Made by a program: the position numbers and the translations under genes. The notes beneath the pieces are model-generated. The model was not told the origin of the DNA and searched no databases. It saw only the letters and a list, made by a program, of their open reading frames with translations. A stretch of DNA of 32,243 nt from Nautiliaceae bacterium (lineage in GTDB: Bacteria; Campylobacterota; Campylobacteria; Campylobacterales; Nautiliaceae), in assembly GCA_027063865.1 (NCBI GenBank), contig JAMOQT010000057.1:1-32243 (forward strand), read 5' to 3'. Position 1 is the stretch's first letter. The number at the start of each line of letters is the position of its first letter. Shown one piece after another: positions 1-9,769 of this stretch.

Positions 1-889
1 AGGGCAGAATTTTAATTAACGAATCTGAATTTAAGATGAATTTCCTCTTATTTATTTCCTCTTTATAGAAATTTATCTTATTTTCAATCTCTTCAAGCGC
101 ATAATATGCAAGCAGTGCGTCTGTCGGACTTAGGGCGGTAGTGTAGATGACGCTTTTTGCCCTGTTTAAAAGATATGTGATTATCTCTTTGTTTGCGAGA
201 ATATACGCACCGTAACTTCCCAAAGCCTTGCCTAATGTACCCATTTTGACGGTTTTTTCGGGATTGAGGTTATATTTATCGGTAATACCCATCAAATTTT
301 CGCCGAGTACTCCCACGCTGTGAGCTTCGTCAATTATAAGGGTGCCGATTTGCTGGGCGTAGTCGGTTATATTTTTTTTAACCGTGTCTCCCGCCATAGA
401 ATAGACGCCTTCAACAACGGTAAAGACGCGTTTATAATTTTTGTAATCTTTTGATTTTTGAGTTAAATCGTTTATGTCGTTGTGTTTAAAAAACCTCACT
501 TCCGCACTTGTTAATTTACTTCCGACAATTCCGCTTGCGTGGTATTCTTCATCCACCAAAAAAAGATCACCTCTCCTGCCAAGCTCAAAAAGTGCCATAT
601 TTGCCAAAAATCCGCTGCCAAGAACCAAAGCATCTTCAAAGTTGTTGAGGGTTTTAAGCTTATCTTCTAACAGTTTGTGTGCCGGATGGTAGCCGTTTAC
701 GAGCATTGAGGCTTTTGCACCGTGGGATATAAATTCCATAGCGTGTGAAAATGCTTTTTTTCTGATCTTTTTATTTTCCGCAAATCCTAAATAGTCGTTG
801 CTTGCCAGGTCAATTACATTTTGCGGGTATATTTTTCTTTTGCGAAGTCTGTTTTTTTTCTTTAAAACTTCAAGCTCTTTTTTATACAT
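1..889 (-). CDS. bioF: 8-amino-7-oxononanoate synthase-like PLP-dependent aminotransferase (partial, runs off window start)
   Basis: Reverse-strand reading from ATG at 889 gives [36 protein letters not shown]...[24 protein letters not shown]...[16 protein letters not shown]...[20 protein letters not shown], with class II aminotransferase (BioF/KBL) motifs. Open to the window edge, so absent from the ORF track. Confidence 0.85.
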   Translation of the reverse strand, partial: MYKKELEVLKKKNRLRKRKIYPQNVIDLASNDYLGFAENKKIRKKAFSHAMEFISHGAKASMLVNGYHPAHKLLEDKLKTLNNFEDALVLGSGFLANMALFELGRRGDLFLVDEEYHASGIVGSKLTSAEVRFFKHNDINDLTQKSKDYKNYKRVFTVVEGVYSMAGDTVKKNITDYAQQIGTLIIDEAHSVGVLGENLMGITDKYNLNPEKTVKMGTLGKALGSYGAYILANKEIITYLLNRAKSVIYTTALSPTDALLAYYALEEIENKINFYKEEINKRKFILNSDSLIKILP

Positions 890-926
890 TTATGTTTTAT
901 TTCCTTATAATTTTTCTTTCTTTTTT

Positions 927-990
927 CTTCACCACTTCACCACTTCACCACTTCACAACTTCACAACTTCACAACTTCACAACTTCACGA
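927..990. repeat. 8-nt tandem array: CTTCACCA x3, CTTCACAA x4, CTTCACGA x1
   Basis: Read directly; eight contiguous octamers in the bioF-alaS divergent intergenic region. Confidence 0.95.
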
Positions 991-1026
991 CTTTTTATGT
1001 TAAAATTTTATCAAAAAAGGCCTTTT

Positions 1027-3594
1027 ATGGATATAAGAAAAAAGTTTTTGGAATTTTTTGAGAGTAAAGGACATAAGGTTTATCCTTCCGCACCTCTTGT
1101 ACCGGAGGATCCTACACTTTTGTTTACAAATGCCGGAATGGTTCCTTTTAAGCCTATTTTTACGGGTGAAAAACCCGCTCCTACACCTCCAAGAGCTACA
1201 TCAAGCCAGCTTTGTATGAGAGCTGGAGGAAAACACAACGACCTTGAAAATGTGGGATATACAAACAGACACCATACCCTTTTTGAAATGTTAGGGAATT
1301 TCAGTTTCGGTGATTATTTTAAAGAAGAAGCGATTGCTTATGCTTGGGAATTTGTAACGGAAGTGCTTGAGCTTGATAAAGATAGACTTTGGATTACCAT
1401 TCACGAAAGCGATGATGAAGCCGGTAAAATCTGGGAGAAGTATGTTCCAAAAAACAGAATAGTAAAAATGGGTGATAAAGACAACTTCTGGCAGATGGGG
1501 GATACCGGACCTTGCGGACCTTGTAGCGAAATACATTTCGACCAGGGTGCGGATAAATTCAATTCCCCTGAAGATTATTTAGGAGGTGAAGGCGACAGAT
1601 TTCTTGAGATATGGAATCTCGTATTTATGCAGTATAACAGGGATGAAAGTGGAAAACTTACACCTCTTCCAAAACCAAGCATTGATACGGGAATGGGTCT
1701 TGAGAGAATTACGGCTATAAAAGAAGGGGTTATAAGCAACTACGACAGTTCGATTTTCAGACCTTTACTTGAAAAAATAGTGGAAATTACGGGAAAAGAA
1801 TACCATAAGGATAAAAGAGGGGCATCTCACAGGGTTATAGCGGACCATATAAGAGCGGTAACTTTCCTAACGGCTCAGGGAGTGCAATTTAGCAGGGAAG
1901 GAAGAGGATACGTTCTTAGAAGAATATTAAGAAGAGGCGTAAGACACGGGTATCTTCTTGGAATGAGAGAACCGTTTATGTATAAAATCGTTGATACTTT
2001 AGCCGCACAGATGGGTGAGCAGTATCCGTATCTTATTGAAAAGAAAGAAGCGGTAAAAGATACAATAAAACTTGAAGAAGAAAGATTTTTCGAAACGATT
2101 GATAAGGGAATGCAGTTATTTGAAGAGGAACTAAAAAAGACAACCTCCGATATGTTCAGCGGTGAGGTGGCGTTTAAACTTTATGACACATACGGCTTCC
2201 CTCTTGATTTGACCCAGGATATGTTAAGAGAAGTAAATAAACAGGTGGATATGAAAACGTTTAACGCACTTATGCAGGCCCAAAAAGAGAGAGCCCGTGC
2301 GAACTGGAAAGGAAGCGGGGATGTTAAAATAAATCTAAAAGATATTGAAAAAGTAGAAACTAATAAATTCGTAGGATATGAAAACACCGAATACAAAACC
2401 AAAATAAAAGCGCTTTTTGATGAAAATATGAATCTGGTTGAAGAGCTTAACGGCAACGGATGGGTTATGCTTGAAGAAACTCCTTTTTATGCCGAAAGCG
2501 GTGGACAGGTAGGAGATAAGGGAGAAATTATCGTAGAGGACGACAAAGGAACGACTAGTTATGAATTAAAAGCAAATGTTGTGGATACCAAAAAGTTTGA
2601 CGGTAAAAATCTAAGTAAAGTGGAAAATGCAAAATTAAAAACAGGTGTTGAGGTAATAGCCGTTGTGGATGATAATAGAAGTGAAATAGCCAAAAACCAT
2701 ACGGCTACGCACCTTCTGCATGCAGCGCTTAGAAAAGTATTAGGAGAGCACGTAACACAGGCGGGCTCACTAGTTGAAGCAAACAGACTCAGATTTGATT
2801 TCACCCATCCAAAAGCACTTACAAAAGAAGAACTTGACACAATAGAAGAGATGGTAAACAGAGTGATTGCCAAATCCATCCCGGGCGAAGTTAAGGAAAT
2901 GAGTATAGATGAAGCCAAAAAAATGGGGGCTATGGCGCTTTTCGGTGAAAAATACGGGGATGTCGTAAGGGTTGTGAAATTCGGTGATTTCAGTATCGAA
3001 CTTTGCGGCGGGACGCATGTAAACAATACGGCTGAGGTTAATAGCTTTTATATAATTAAAGAAAGCGGTGTAAGTGCGGGAGTTAGAAGAATAGAAGCCG
3101 TTGCCGGATTTGGGGCGTATAAATATGCAAAAGCCTACAGAGATTTGGTTGAAGAAATAAAAGCCCAAAACAAAGCAAAAGACCTGAAATTGTTTGTGGA
3201 AAAACAAAAAGAGGAAATTAAAAAACTAAAAACTGAAATAAAAGAGCTTGAAAAAGCCGCTGTTAAGGAAATTAAACCTGTAAGTAAAGACGGGGTCAAT
3301 TATGTGGTTGAAAGAATTGATAATGCTAATTTAAGGGAAATTGCAACAGACCTTAAAGGAAGATTTGAAAATCTTATAGCGTTTTTGGCGGGTGAGAATA
3401 AAGGAAAAGTAACACTTGTAGCGGTATCTACGGTTAATGACGTTAAAGCCGGGGATTTGATTAAAAATTACGCTCCTATTGTAGGAGGAAAAGGCGGAGG
3501 AAAACCTGATTTTGCCCAGGGCGGCGGTAAAGATGCTTCTAAAATTGATGAGATGATTCAAAAAGTCAAAGAAGAATTGGGGATTGAGAATTGA
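1027..3594 (+). CDS. alaS: Alanine--tRNA ligase
   Basis: [47 protein letters not shown]... and C-terminal SELCGGTHV-type motif ([15 protein letters not shown]). The listed ORF start at 802 reads through the octamer array; ATG 1027 with upstream AAAAAAGG is more plausible. Confidence 0.96.
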   Translation: MDIRKKFLEFFESKGHKVYPSAPLVPEDPTLLFTNAGMVPFKPIFTGEKPAPTPPRATSSQLCMRAGGKHNDLENVGYTNRHHTLFEMLGNFSFGDYFKEEAIAYAWEFVTEVLELDKDRLWITIHESDDEAGKIWEKYVPKNRIVKMGDKDNFWQMGDTGPCGPCSEIHFDQGADKFNSPEDYLGGEGDRFLEIWNLVFMQYNRDESGKLTPLPKPSIDTGMGLERITAIKEGVISNYDSSIFRPLLEKIVEITGKEYHKDKRGASHRVIADHIRAVTFLTAQGVQFSREGRGYVLRRILRRGVRHGYLLGMREPFMYKIVDTLAAQMGEQYPYLIEKKEAVKDTIKLEEERFFETIDKGMQLFEEELKKTTSDMFSGEVAFKLYDTYGFPLDLTQDMLREVNKQVDMKTFNALMQAQKERARANWKGSGDVKINLKDIEKVETNKFVGYENTEYKTKIKALFDENMNLVEELNGNGWVMLEETPFYAESGGQVGDKGEIIVEDDKGTTSYELKANVVDTKKFDGKNLSKVENAKLKTGVEVIAVVDDNRSEIAKNHTATHLLHAALRKVLGEHVTQAGSLVEANRLRFDFTHPKALTKEELDTIEEMVNRVIAKSIPGEVKEMSIDEAKKMGAMALFGEKYGDVVRVVKFGDFSIELCGGTHVNNTAEVNSFYIIKESGVSAGVRRIEAVAGFGAYKYAKAYRDLVEEIKAQNKAKDLKLFVEKQKEEIKKLKTEIKELEKAAVKEIKPVSKDGVNYVVERIDNANLREIATDLKGRFENLIAFLAGENKGKVTLVAVSTVNDVKAGDLIKNYAPIVGGKGGGKPDFAQGGGKDASKIDEMIQKVKEELGIEN

Positions 3595-3646
3595 GAATTG
3601 AGAATGGAGAATTATTCAATGTAAAATGTAAAATGGACAATGTAAA
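3584..3646. repeat. 7-nt-register tandem array: TTGAGAA x3, TGGAGAA, TTATTCA, ATGTAAA x2, ATGGACA, ATGTAAA
   Basis: Nine consecutive heptamers counted in one register, overlapping the 3' end and stop codon of alaS. Confidence 0.9.
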
Positions 3647-3684
3647 ATTAAAAAAGATAAATTGCATATAATTCTGCTTTAAAT

Positions 3685-3698
3685 GAGGCTATCGCCTC
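3685..3698. other. Short hairpin GAGGC-TATC-GCCTC
   Basis: Perfect 5-bp inverted repeat with 4-nt loop in the alaS-response regulator gap. Confidence 0.6.
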
Positions 3699-3751
3699 GC
3701 TAAAAGCTCAAAGCATTTTGACATATTGGCTTTAAGCTTTGTGCTTTTAGC
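3699..3751. repeat. Imperfect inverted repeat GCTAAAAGCTCAAAGC (3699-3714) / GCTTTGTGCTTTTAGC (3736-3751)
   Basis: Arms are 15/16 complementary. The right arm is part of a GCTTTWA heptamer array. Confidence 0.8.
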
Positions 3752-3777
3752 TTATAGTAAAGGATAAAGGATTAAGG
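3729..3777 (+). repeat. 7-nt-register array GCTTTAA GCTTTGT GCTTTTA GCTTATA GTAAAGG ATAAAGG ATTAAGG, ending just before the response regulator ATG
   Basis: Seven heptamers in one register. Contains TATAGT (-10-like, 3753-3758) and the AAGG Shine-Dalgarno-like sequence before ATG 3779. Confidence 0.8.
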
Positions 3778-3778
3778 A

Positions 3779-4459
3779 ATGAAAATTTTACTTGTTGAAG
3801 ATGATAAGCAGCTTGGGCGTGTTTTAAAAAAAACGCTTGAATCAAAAGGATACACCGTAACTCACATTGAAGACGGCGAAGATGCTTTTAACGATATTTT
3901 GATAAATGAGTATGATGTATATCTGCTTGATATAAACCTCCCGAAAATTGACGGTCTTAAACTTATAAAACTAATAAGACACAAAAGTCCTAATGCGATA
4001 ATAATTATGATAACCGCATCTGCGGAGATTGAGGATATGGAAAAAGCTTACGGGGAAAATCATGACGGATGTGATGAATATATAAAAAAACCGTTTCATT
4101 CTGAAGAGTTGCTCTTAAGAATCAACCATTGGCTCAAAGTAAAAAAAGAAACATGTGATAAAAATAAAGAAAAAAACAAAATAGCATTTGATAATATGGA
4201 GTTTTATTTTGATACACTGGATTTGTATATCGACGGAGTTATAGCGAATCTCAGGAAAAAAGAAAAAAGGCTTCTTGCAATTTTATTGAAAAACATAGGA
4301 AAAACAGTTACAAAAGAAGAGATTGTAAATTATGTCTGGGAAGATGAAACAAAAAAAGAGTATCCTCTAAGACAGCTGGTCAGCGAACTTAAAAGCAAAC
4401 TACCCAAAGATTATATCACTTCCGTAGTGGGTATAGGATACAGGTTTGACAAAAAATAA
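3779..4459 (+). CDS. OmpR-family response regulator
   Basis: N-terminal receiver (MKILLVEDDKQLGRVLKKTLESKGYTV...YLLDINLPKIDG...KKPF) and C-terminal winged-helix-like region (VTKEEIVNYVW...VVGIGYRFDKK). Confidence 0.92.
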   Translation: MKILLVEDDKQLGRVLKKTLESKGYTVTHIEDGEDAFNDILINEYDVYLLDINLPKIDGLKLIKLIRHKSPNAIIIMITASAEIEDMEKAYGENHDGCDEYIKKPFHSEELLLRINHWLKVKKETCDKNKEKNKIAFDNMEFYFDTLDLYIDGVIANLRKKEKRLLAILLKNIGKTVTKEEIVNYVWEDETKKEYPLRQLVSELKSKLPKDYITSVVGIGYRFDKK

Positions 4460-6302
4460 AATAACTTTAAATAAAGTCATTTTCTCATTTTTTGTTTTGG
4501 TAGTGGGTGTTACAATTTTTTTTATTTATATTCAATACAGAAACTCTAAAGATATTTTAATTCAAAGCTATATAAACAAATACGCTTTTCAATCCATTCA
4601 AGTAAAAGAAAAATTTAAAAATGTTTTTGATAAAGCCCTCTTTGCCTTTAAAGCTCATGAAGATATTGATATCAAAAAACTTTATCTGTTACAGTTTTTA
4701 TATGATAACGACAAAGATAATAATTTACAAAAAATATCAAAAATTTTAAATTCTGATATTAAAAACGGGCATTACGAAATTTTTCTTATAAACAGAAATT
4801 ATAAAATAGTAGATGCAACGTACAAACCGGATATCGGATATGATTTAGGCAAACTTCCTTCGATAAGAAAAGTTCTCGATTCGGTGTTTAACGGAAAAAA
4901 AGAGATAGATATTTCACCGATATTCTTAGACATTGCCTCAATGAATTTAAAAAAATATTATTTAATAATATCTCCGGATAGAAAATACCTTTTACAGCTT
5001 GCTTATGTTATAGATATTTATGACGAAATAAAAAGAATTTATAATTTTATAAAACCTACCGTTAAAGATTTAGGACTTTATTTTGTTAATAAATTTATGA
5101 TATATAAAATTAATATTCATAAAAGATATCAGAAAAAGCTGCCTCTTAATGTACTATACAAAAACTCTTTAGAAGTTTTAAACGATATTCTTAGCTGCAA
5201 TCCGAAATACAATAAAAAAAATTTAATTAAACAAAATAAAATATCATTTAATAAAATGCTTGAAATGTTTACAAAAAACAACAATATTATAAAAAGGCTC
5301 GATTTAGAAAACAACGTGTTAATAATGTATTCTCTTATTAATTCCGTATTCGACAGGTCTGATAATAGAGTTATTATAAAAACGGTCTTTGACGTAAAAA
5401 ATTTAAAACAGGATTTAGAAAAACTGTTTAATAATTTAATTTTTATTTTTATTTTTTTGATAGTGATATTTTATCTGTTATACACAATTATTATACATAA
5501 AACATCTCAGACGGTAATAAAACTTGTGGAACATATGAAAAAAAACAAACCCTGTGATGAATGCGGATCGTTTGTTAAAGAATTTGACGAACTCAAAGAA
5601 AGTTATAATCTGCTGCATAAAAAACTGAATAAAGAAATTGAAAAAAACAAAAACCTTTTAGAATTAAACAGACGCTTTATTGTAGATACAATCCATCAGA
5701 TAAGAACTCCTTTGAATGTAATAATGCTTAATATGGATCTTTTAAAAATAGAAATAAAAGACAAAAACGTTCACGATATTTTAGAGGAAATTGATGCGGC
5801 TGTGGGGATGCTGAATAATTCTTATGAAGATTTGGCTTATCTTTCCTCAAACAATACAACGATTAAATATAAACCGGCTCATATTAATATATCCGATGTA
5901 TTAAAAGAGAGAGTTAATTTTTTCAGCATAATAGCGAAAGTAAACGATAAAAATCTTATATCGGATATTGATGAAGATGTTGTTTATTTTATTAACAGAA
6001 TTGAATTTGAAAGAATTGTGGATAACAACATTTCAAACGCAATTAAATATTCGAATGAAAGTGAAATTTATATCGAACTTAAAAAATATAATGACAAAAT
6101 CGTTTTAAAATTTAAATCATACGGAGAACCGATTAAAGACCAGAAAAAGATATTTGATAAAAACTACCGGGAGCAAGTGCACAAAAGGGGGCTTGGACTC
6201 GGGCTTAATATTGTTAAAAATATATGTGATAGATACTCTATCAAATACAGGGTTTATTATGAAAATGAAATGAATGTGTTTGAGTATGTTTTTAAGAATT
6301 GA
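4446..6302 (+). CDS. Membrane sensor histidine kinase
   Basis: Two TM segments around a large extracytoplasmic region, HisKA H-box (FIVDTIHQIRTPLNVI), HATPase N- and G-boxes (NNISNAIKYSN, RGLGLGLNIVKNIC). Overlaps the RR 3' end; the start codon (TTG 4446) is uncertain. Confidence 0.9.
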   Translation: MTKNKITLNKVIFSFFVLVVGVTIFFIYIQYRNSKDILIQSYINKYAFQSIQVKEKFKNVFDKALFAFKAHEDIDIKKLYLLQFLYDNDKDNNLQKISKILNSDIKNGHYEIFLINRNYKIVDATYKPDIGYDLGKLPSIRKVLDSVFNGKKEIDISPIFLDIASMNLKKYYLIISPDRKYLLQLAYVIDIYDEIKRIYNFIKPTVKDLGLYFVNKFMIYKINIHKRYQKKLPLNVLYKNSLEVLNDILSCNPKYNKKNLIKQNKISFNKMLEMFTKNNNIIKRLDLENNVLIMYSLINSVFDRSDNRVIIKTVFDVKNLKQDLEKLFNNLIFIFIFLIVIFYLLYTIIIHKTSQTVIKLVEHMKKNKPCDECGSFVKEFDELKESYNLLHKKLNKEIEKNKNLLELNRRFIVDTIHQIRTPLNVIMLNMDLLKIEIKDKNVHDILEEIDAAVGMLNNSYEDLAYLSSNNTTIKYKPAHINISDVLKERVNFFSIIAKVNDKNLISDIDEDVVYFINRIEFERIVDNNISNAIKYSNESEIYIELKKYNDKIVLKFKSYGEPIKDQKKIFDKNYREQVHKRGLGLGLNIVKNICDRYSIKYRVYYENEMNVFEYVFKN

Positions 6303-6364
6303 GAATTATATTAACTATCCAATACTATTTACTAATATGATACAATTTCATTAAAAAGGTTAAA

Positions 6365-6949
6365 ATGATTCTTTGCAGCGCTTCACCGACAAGGGCAAAG
6401 CTTTTAAAAAAGGCGGGTATAGATTTTATACAAAAAAACTGTGATTTTGACGAAGAAAAAATCAAAACCGATGACCCGTATGAATTTGTAATGCTTGCAA
6501 GTTACGGAAAATTTAAAAGCTGCCTGGAATGTTTTGGAAATGATGATATTGTAGCTGCTGATACCATTGTAAGCAGCGGCGGGGAGATACTGAGAAAAGC
6601 CGCTTCAAAAGAAGAGGCAAGAGAAATTTTATTAAAACAAAGCGGAAATAAAATAAAAATAATAACTTCTATGTGGATGCAATATAAGGGGAGAATTTTT
6701 TCAAGGCTCGATGAAACAGTGTATGAATTTAAAGAATTTGATAAAAATGATCTGGAAAATTACCTTAATAGCGGTGATTGGCAGGGTAAAGCCGGTGCAT
6801 GTATGGTTGAGGGGTTTTGCAAAAAATATATAAAAAATGTAAAAGGATATGAATCCACGGCCATGGGGCTTTGTGTGGAGGAGTTATTGAAAGTAGTGAA
6901 AATGGTGAAAGAAAGTGAAAAAAGTGAAAAATGGACAATTAAAAAATGA
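6365..6949 (+). CDS. maf: Maf family nucleotide pyrophosphatase
   Basis: MILCSASPTRAKLLKKAGIDFIQ...DIVAADTIVSSGGEILRKAASKEEAREIL...YLNSGDWQGKAGACMVEGF; Maf signature. Confidence 0.9.
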   Translation: MILCSASPTRAKLLKKAGIDFIQKNCDFDEEKIKTDDPYEFVMLASYGKFKSCLECFGNDDIVAADTIVSSGGEILRKAASKEEAREILLKQSGNKIKIITSMWMQYKGRIFSRLDETVYEFKEFDKNDLENYLNSGDWQGKAGACMVEGFCKKYIKNVKGYESTAMGLCVEELLKVVKMVKESEKSEKWTIKK

Positions 6950-7014
6950 GGATTTAGAAAAATATAAATATCTAAACCCTAAATAAACCCTAAAATCTAA
7001 AATAGGAGATAGTA

Positions 7015-7911
7015 ATGTTAATTAGGGAAATTCAGGAATTTCAAAAGATAAGAAAAGACGCCAGGGCTTATTTTTGCTATTTATTGCATAGAAACCTTCC
7101 AAACAGGCTACCGAATATAGGTATAGATGTTATTTATGAAGGGCTTGAAAGAATTGTTCACGAACTTCCCGGTGCAAATGCCGCTTATATACTTGATGCG
7201 GGGGGAAAACAGATAAGCAAAATGATAACCGTAAAAGAAAAATATAAAAATTTTCAGGTGGAGTTTAACCAGTCAAACAGGACATATTTTTATAAAGCGG
7301 TTAAAGAGAGAAAATGTATTTTGACAGATCCTTATCCGAGTTTAATAGGCGGTGAAATGGTTGTCAGTGCGGCTATGCCCGTTTTTAACGACAAAGGGGA
7401 ACTTTTATATGTGGCGGTGATAGATTTACCTCTTGAGGAAGTGTTGAAATTTGTTCATCAAGAAAAAGGCGATACGTGGGCGCATAATTTCAACAGAGTG
7501 GTATACGGAGTGTTTGCCGGAGCTCTTTTTGCAATATGTGTTTTACTGTTTTTTGACGGTGTTAAAATGTTTTTTACTTATACCATAAACAGTATAGATG
7601 TTAAAAAAATGTTTGAATCGACCATTTTGATTACATTGTCACTGGCACTTTTTGATCTGGTAAAAACCATACTTTTTGAAGAGGTAATAGGGGAGAAGGA
7701 AGAGCATCCTTTCGCTATTCATAAAACGATGATAAAATTTTTGGGAAGTATTGTAATAGCTCTGGCGATTGAAGGGCTTATGCTTGTATTTAAATTTGCA
7801 ATGATAGCACCTCATAAACTTATATATGCCGTAGCGCTATTAACATCTGTAACCTTTTTACTCATAGGTCTTGCGTATTATATGAAAAGTGTGGGGAAAG
7901 ATATTAAATAA
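7015..7911 (+). CDS. PDC/Cache sensor domain membrane protein of unknown function
   Basis: N-terminal sensor-like region (GANAAYILDAGGKQIS...NRTYFYKAVKERKCILTDPYPSLIGGEMVVSAAMPVFNDKGELLYVAVIDLPLE) followed by four hydrophobic helices. Confidence 0.7.
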   Translation: MLIREIQEFQKIRKDARAYFCYLLHRNLPNRLPNIGIDVIYEGLERIVHELPGANAAYILDAGGKQISKMITVKEKYKNFQVEFNQSNRTYFYKAVKERKCILTDPYPSLIGGEMVVSAAMPVFNDKGELLYVAVIDLPLEEVLKFVHQEKGDTWAHNFNRVVYGVFAGALFAICVLLFFDGVKMFFTYTINSIDVKKMFESTILITLSLALFDLVKTILFEEVIGEKEEHPFAIHKTMIKFLGSIVIALAIEGLMLVFKFAMIAPHKLIYAVALLTSVTFLLIGLAYYMKSVGKDIK

Positions 7912-7912
7912 G

Positions 7913-7960
7913 TTGTGAAGTTGTGAAGTTGTGAAGTTGTGAAGTGGTGAAGTGGTGAAG
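7913..7960. repeat. 8-nt tandem array: TTGTGAAG x4, TGGTGAAG x2
   Basis: Reverse complement is CTTCACCA x2 then CTTCACAA x4, the same unit variants and order as the array at 927-990, in opposite orientation. Confidence 0.95.
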
Positions 7961-8060
7961 AAATGGAAAATGGTGAATGGTGAAGTCGTAAGAAGAGATA
8001 AAAAAGGGTAAAAAAAGATGATAGAAGGTTGGTGGAAAGTAAAATATAAAAAGGCGATAA

Positions 8061-8293
8061 ATGAGTAAGTTGGATAAACAAAAAGAATGGGTTGGAGTTT
8101 GGAAAATTGCATTATTCTTTTTGTTAGGGGCTGAATTTGGATTAATTGGATTTATTTTTAATAATTTTGATAAATTAAGTGAATTAAAACTTGTTTTTTA
8201 ATAATGTCTTTAATAGCATTATCTGTTTCAATAATTGTAACTGCCATTTATTTGAAAAAAGAAATAGACAAATTGGAGGATATCAATGACTAA
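8061..8293 (+). pseudogene. Two-TM small membrane protein ORF apparently split by a one-base deficit at a T6 tract (ORF pieces 8061-8201 and 8204-8293)
   Basis: Piece 1: MSKLDKQKEWVGVWKIALFFLLGAEFGLIGFIFNNFDKLSELKLVF*. Piece 2: MSLIALSVSIIVTAIYLKKEIDKLEDIND*. Adding one T to CTTGTTTTTTAATAATG joins them as ...ELKLVFLIMSLIALS..., 77 aa, similar in size and layout to the 79-aa ORF at 18898. Confidence 0.6.
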
Positions 8294-8390
8294 TATAATT
8301 TATCCTATAATTGCTTTAACAATAGGTATTGTTAGTTTAATTATTCCTTTTATAATTTTTACAAAAAATAAAAATCAATCAAAACTATAA
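8286..8390 (+). CDS. Small single-TM protein (34 aa)
   Basis: MTNIIYPIIALTIGIVSLIIPFIIFTKNKNQSKL*, overlapping the end of the preceding ORF; analogous position to the 46-aa ORF at 19137. Short, so uncertain. Confidence 0.45.
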   Translation: MTNIIYPIIALTIGIVSLIIPFIIFTKNKNQSKL

Positions 8391-8446
8391 AAATGAGAAT
8401 TGCATATATTTTGCTTTAAGCTTTATATTAAAATGGAGAGTAAAAA

Positions 8447-9055
8447 ATGAAAATAGGAATAGTTGATTACAATATGGGAAATTTGGCAAGTGTAAGTAAC
8501 GCTTTTAAAAAAATAGGGGCTGAGGCTGAAATTGTAAGTGATGCCGATAAGCTTAACAGATACGACAAACTTGTTTTTCCGGGGGTGGGTGCGTTTGGTG
8601 ATGCAATGGAGCATTTAAAAAGTACGGGGCTTGATAAGGCTATGAGGGAATTTGTAAAAAGCGGAAGATATGTTATAGGTGTTTGTCTTGGTATGCAGCT
8701 TTTATTTGAAAGCAGTGAGGAGTTCGGATATTATGAAGGGCTTGGAATTATACCAGGCAGTGTGGTAAAATTTGATAAAAATAAAATGTCCGGGCATAAA
8801 ATACCCCATATGGGATGGAATAAAATGTTTTTCAAAAAAAATACGGCTCTTTTTAAGGGACTGAGTGATCCGTATCTTTATTTTGTGCATTCTTATCATG
8901 TGGTAAGTGATGAAAAATATGTAATAGGCAAAACGTTTTACGGTTATGAGTTTGTCAGTGCTGTAAATAAGGACAATGTGTTCGGTTTTCAGCCGCATCC
9001 TGAAAAATCGCACAACGAAGGACTTAAAATACTTGAAAATTTTGTGAATTTATAA
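8447..9055 (+). CDS. hisH: Imidazole glycerol phosphate synthase subunit HisH
   Basis: MKIGIVDYNMGNLASVSNAFKKIG...FPGVGAFGDAM...VIGVCLGMQLLFESSEEF...FGFQPHPEKS; class I glutamine amidotransferase triad. Confidence 0.96.
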   Translation: MKIGIVDYNMGNLASVSNAFKKIGAEAEIVSDADKLNRYDKLVFPGVGAFGDAMEHLKSTGLDKAMREFVKSGRYVIGVCLGMQLLFESSEEFGYYEGLGIIPGSVVKFDKNKMSGHKIPHMGWNKMFFKKNTALFKGLSDPYLYFVHSYHVVSDEKYVIGKTFYGYEFVSAVNKDNVFGFQPHPEKSHNEGLKILENFVNL

Positions 9056-9064
9056 GGAGATTTT

Positions 9065-9769
9065 ATGATAATTTTTCCTGCAATAGATTTAAAAGACGGA
9101 CAGGCTGTAAGGCTTACTAAAGGTTTGATGGACAGTGCAAAGGTTTACAGCAGCGAACCGTACGAACTTGCAAAAAGATTTGAAGAAATGGGGGCTAAGT
9201 GGCTGCATATCGTCGATTTAAACGGTGCGTTTGCTGGTGAGCCTAAAAATCTTAAGCAGATTGAAAAAATAAGAAAAAATACAAATCTTAAAATACAGCT
9301 AGGCGGCGGTATCAGGGATGAAGAAACGATTAAGAGATATCTGGGGCTTGGTATAAACAGATTGATTTTGGGAAGTATTGCGGCAAAAAACCCTCAAAAA
9401 GTAATCAAACTTGCCGATAATTATCCTATAGCGGTCGGGATTGACGCAAAAGACGGGTTTGTTGCAATAGACGGATGGGACAAAACCGAAGGAATTAAAG
9501 CGATAGACTTAGCAAAAATTTATGAAAATTCAAAAATAGAGTGTATAATTGCAACAGATATTAGCAGAGACGGAATGCTAAGCGGTTTAAATATTGAATT
9601 TATCTTAAATATTCAGGCTGCAAGCAACAAACCTGTTATTGCAAGCGGCGGAGTTGCCGGTGAAGATGATATAAAGAAAGCAAAAGAAAATAATATTTAC
9701 GGAGTAATAATCGGAAAAGCCTTTTATGAAGGTAAAATAAATTTAGAAAAAATTTTAAAGGAGTATTAA
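9065..9769 (+). CDS. hisA: Phosphoribosylformimino-5-aminoimidazole carboxamide ribotide isomerase
   Basis: [20 protein letters not shown]...[12 protein letters not shown]...[13 protein letters not shown]...GGVAGEDDI. Confidence 0.95.
   Translation: MIIFPAIDLKDGQAVRLTKGLMDSAKVYSSEPYELAKRFEEMGAKWLHIVDLNGAFAGEPKNLKQIEKIRKNTNLKIQLGGGIRDEETIKRYLGLGINRLILGSIAAKNPQKVIKLADNYPIAVGIDAKDGFVAIDGWDKTEGIKAIDLAKIYENSKIECIIATDISRDGMLSGLNIEFILNIQAASNKPVIASGGVAGEDDIKKAKENNIYGVIIGKAFYEGKINLEKILKEY

Noticed and set aside
474-692. Plus-strand 72-aa ORF
   Set aside because: Antisense to the bioF-like coding sequence; no recognisable protein features.
798-1061. 87-aa ORF and the long N-terminal extension of the alaS ORF (802-1026)
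   Set aside because: The Ser/Thr/Phe/His-rich translation ([17 protein letters not shown]) is produced by the octamer array; AlaS homology starts at MDIRKKF (1027).
2559-3026. Long antisense ORFs, e.g. 2559-3026, 15115-15486, 16950-17453, 28869-29372, 31326-31784
   Set aside because: Each lies opposite a confident housekeeping CDS; composition matches antisense translation of conserved genes.
3584-3646. Phase variation of AlaS by TTGAGAA copy number
   Set aside because: The stop codon lies in the first repeat unit, so adding or losing later units would not change the protein.
7858-8112. Minus-strand ORFs at 7858-8112 and 7878-8081 encoding [13 protein letters not shown]-type repeats
   Set aside because: Translations of the reverse strand of the octamer array; low-complexity artefact, not a protein family.
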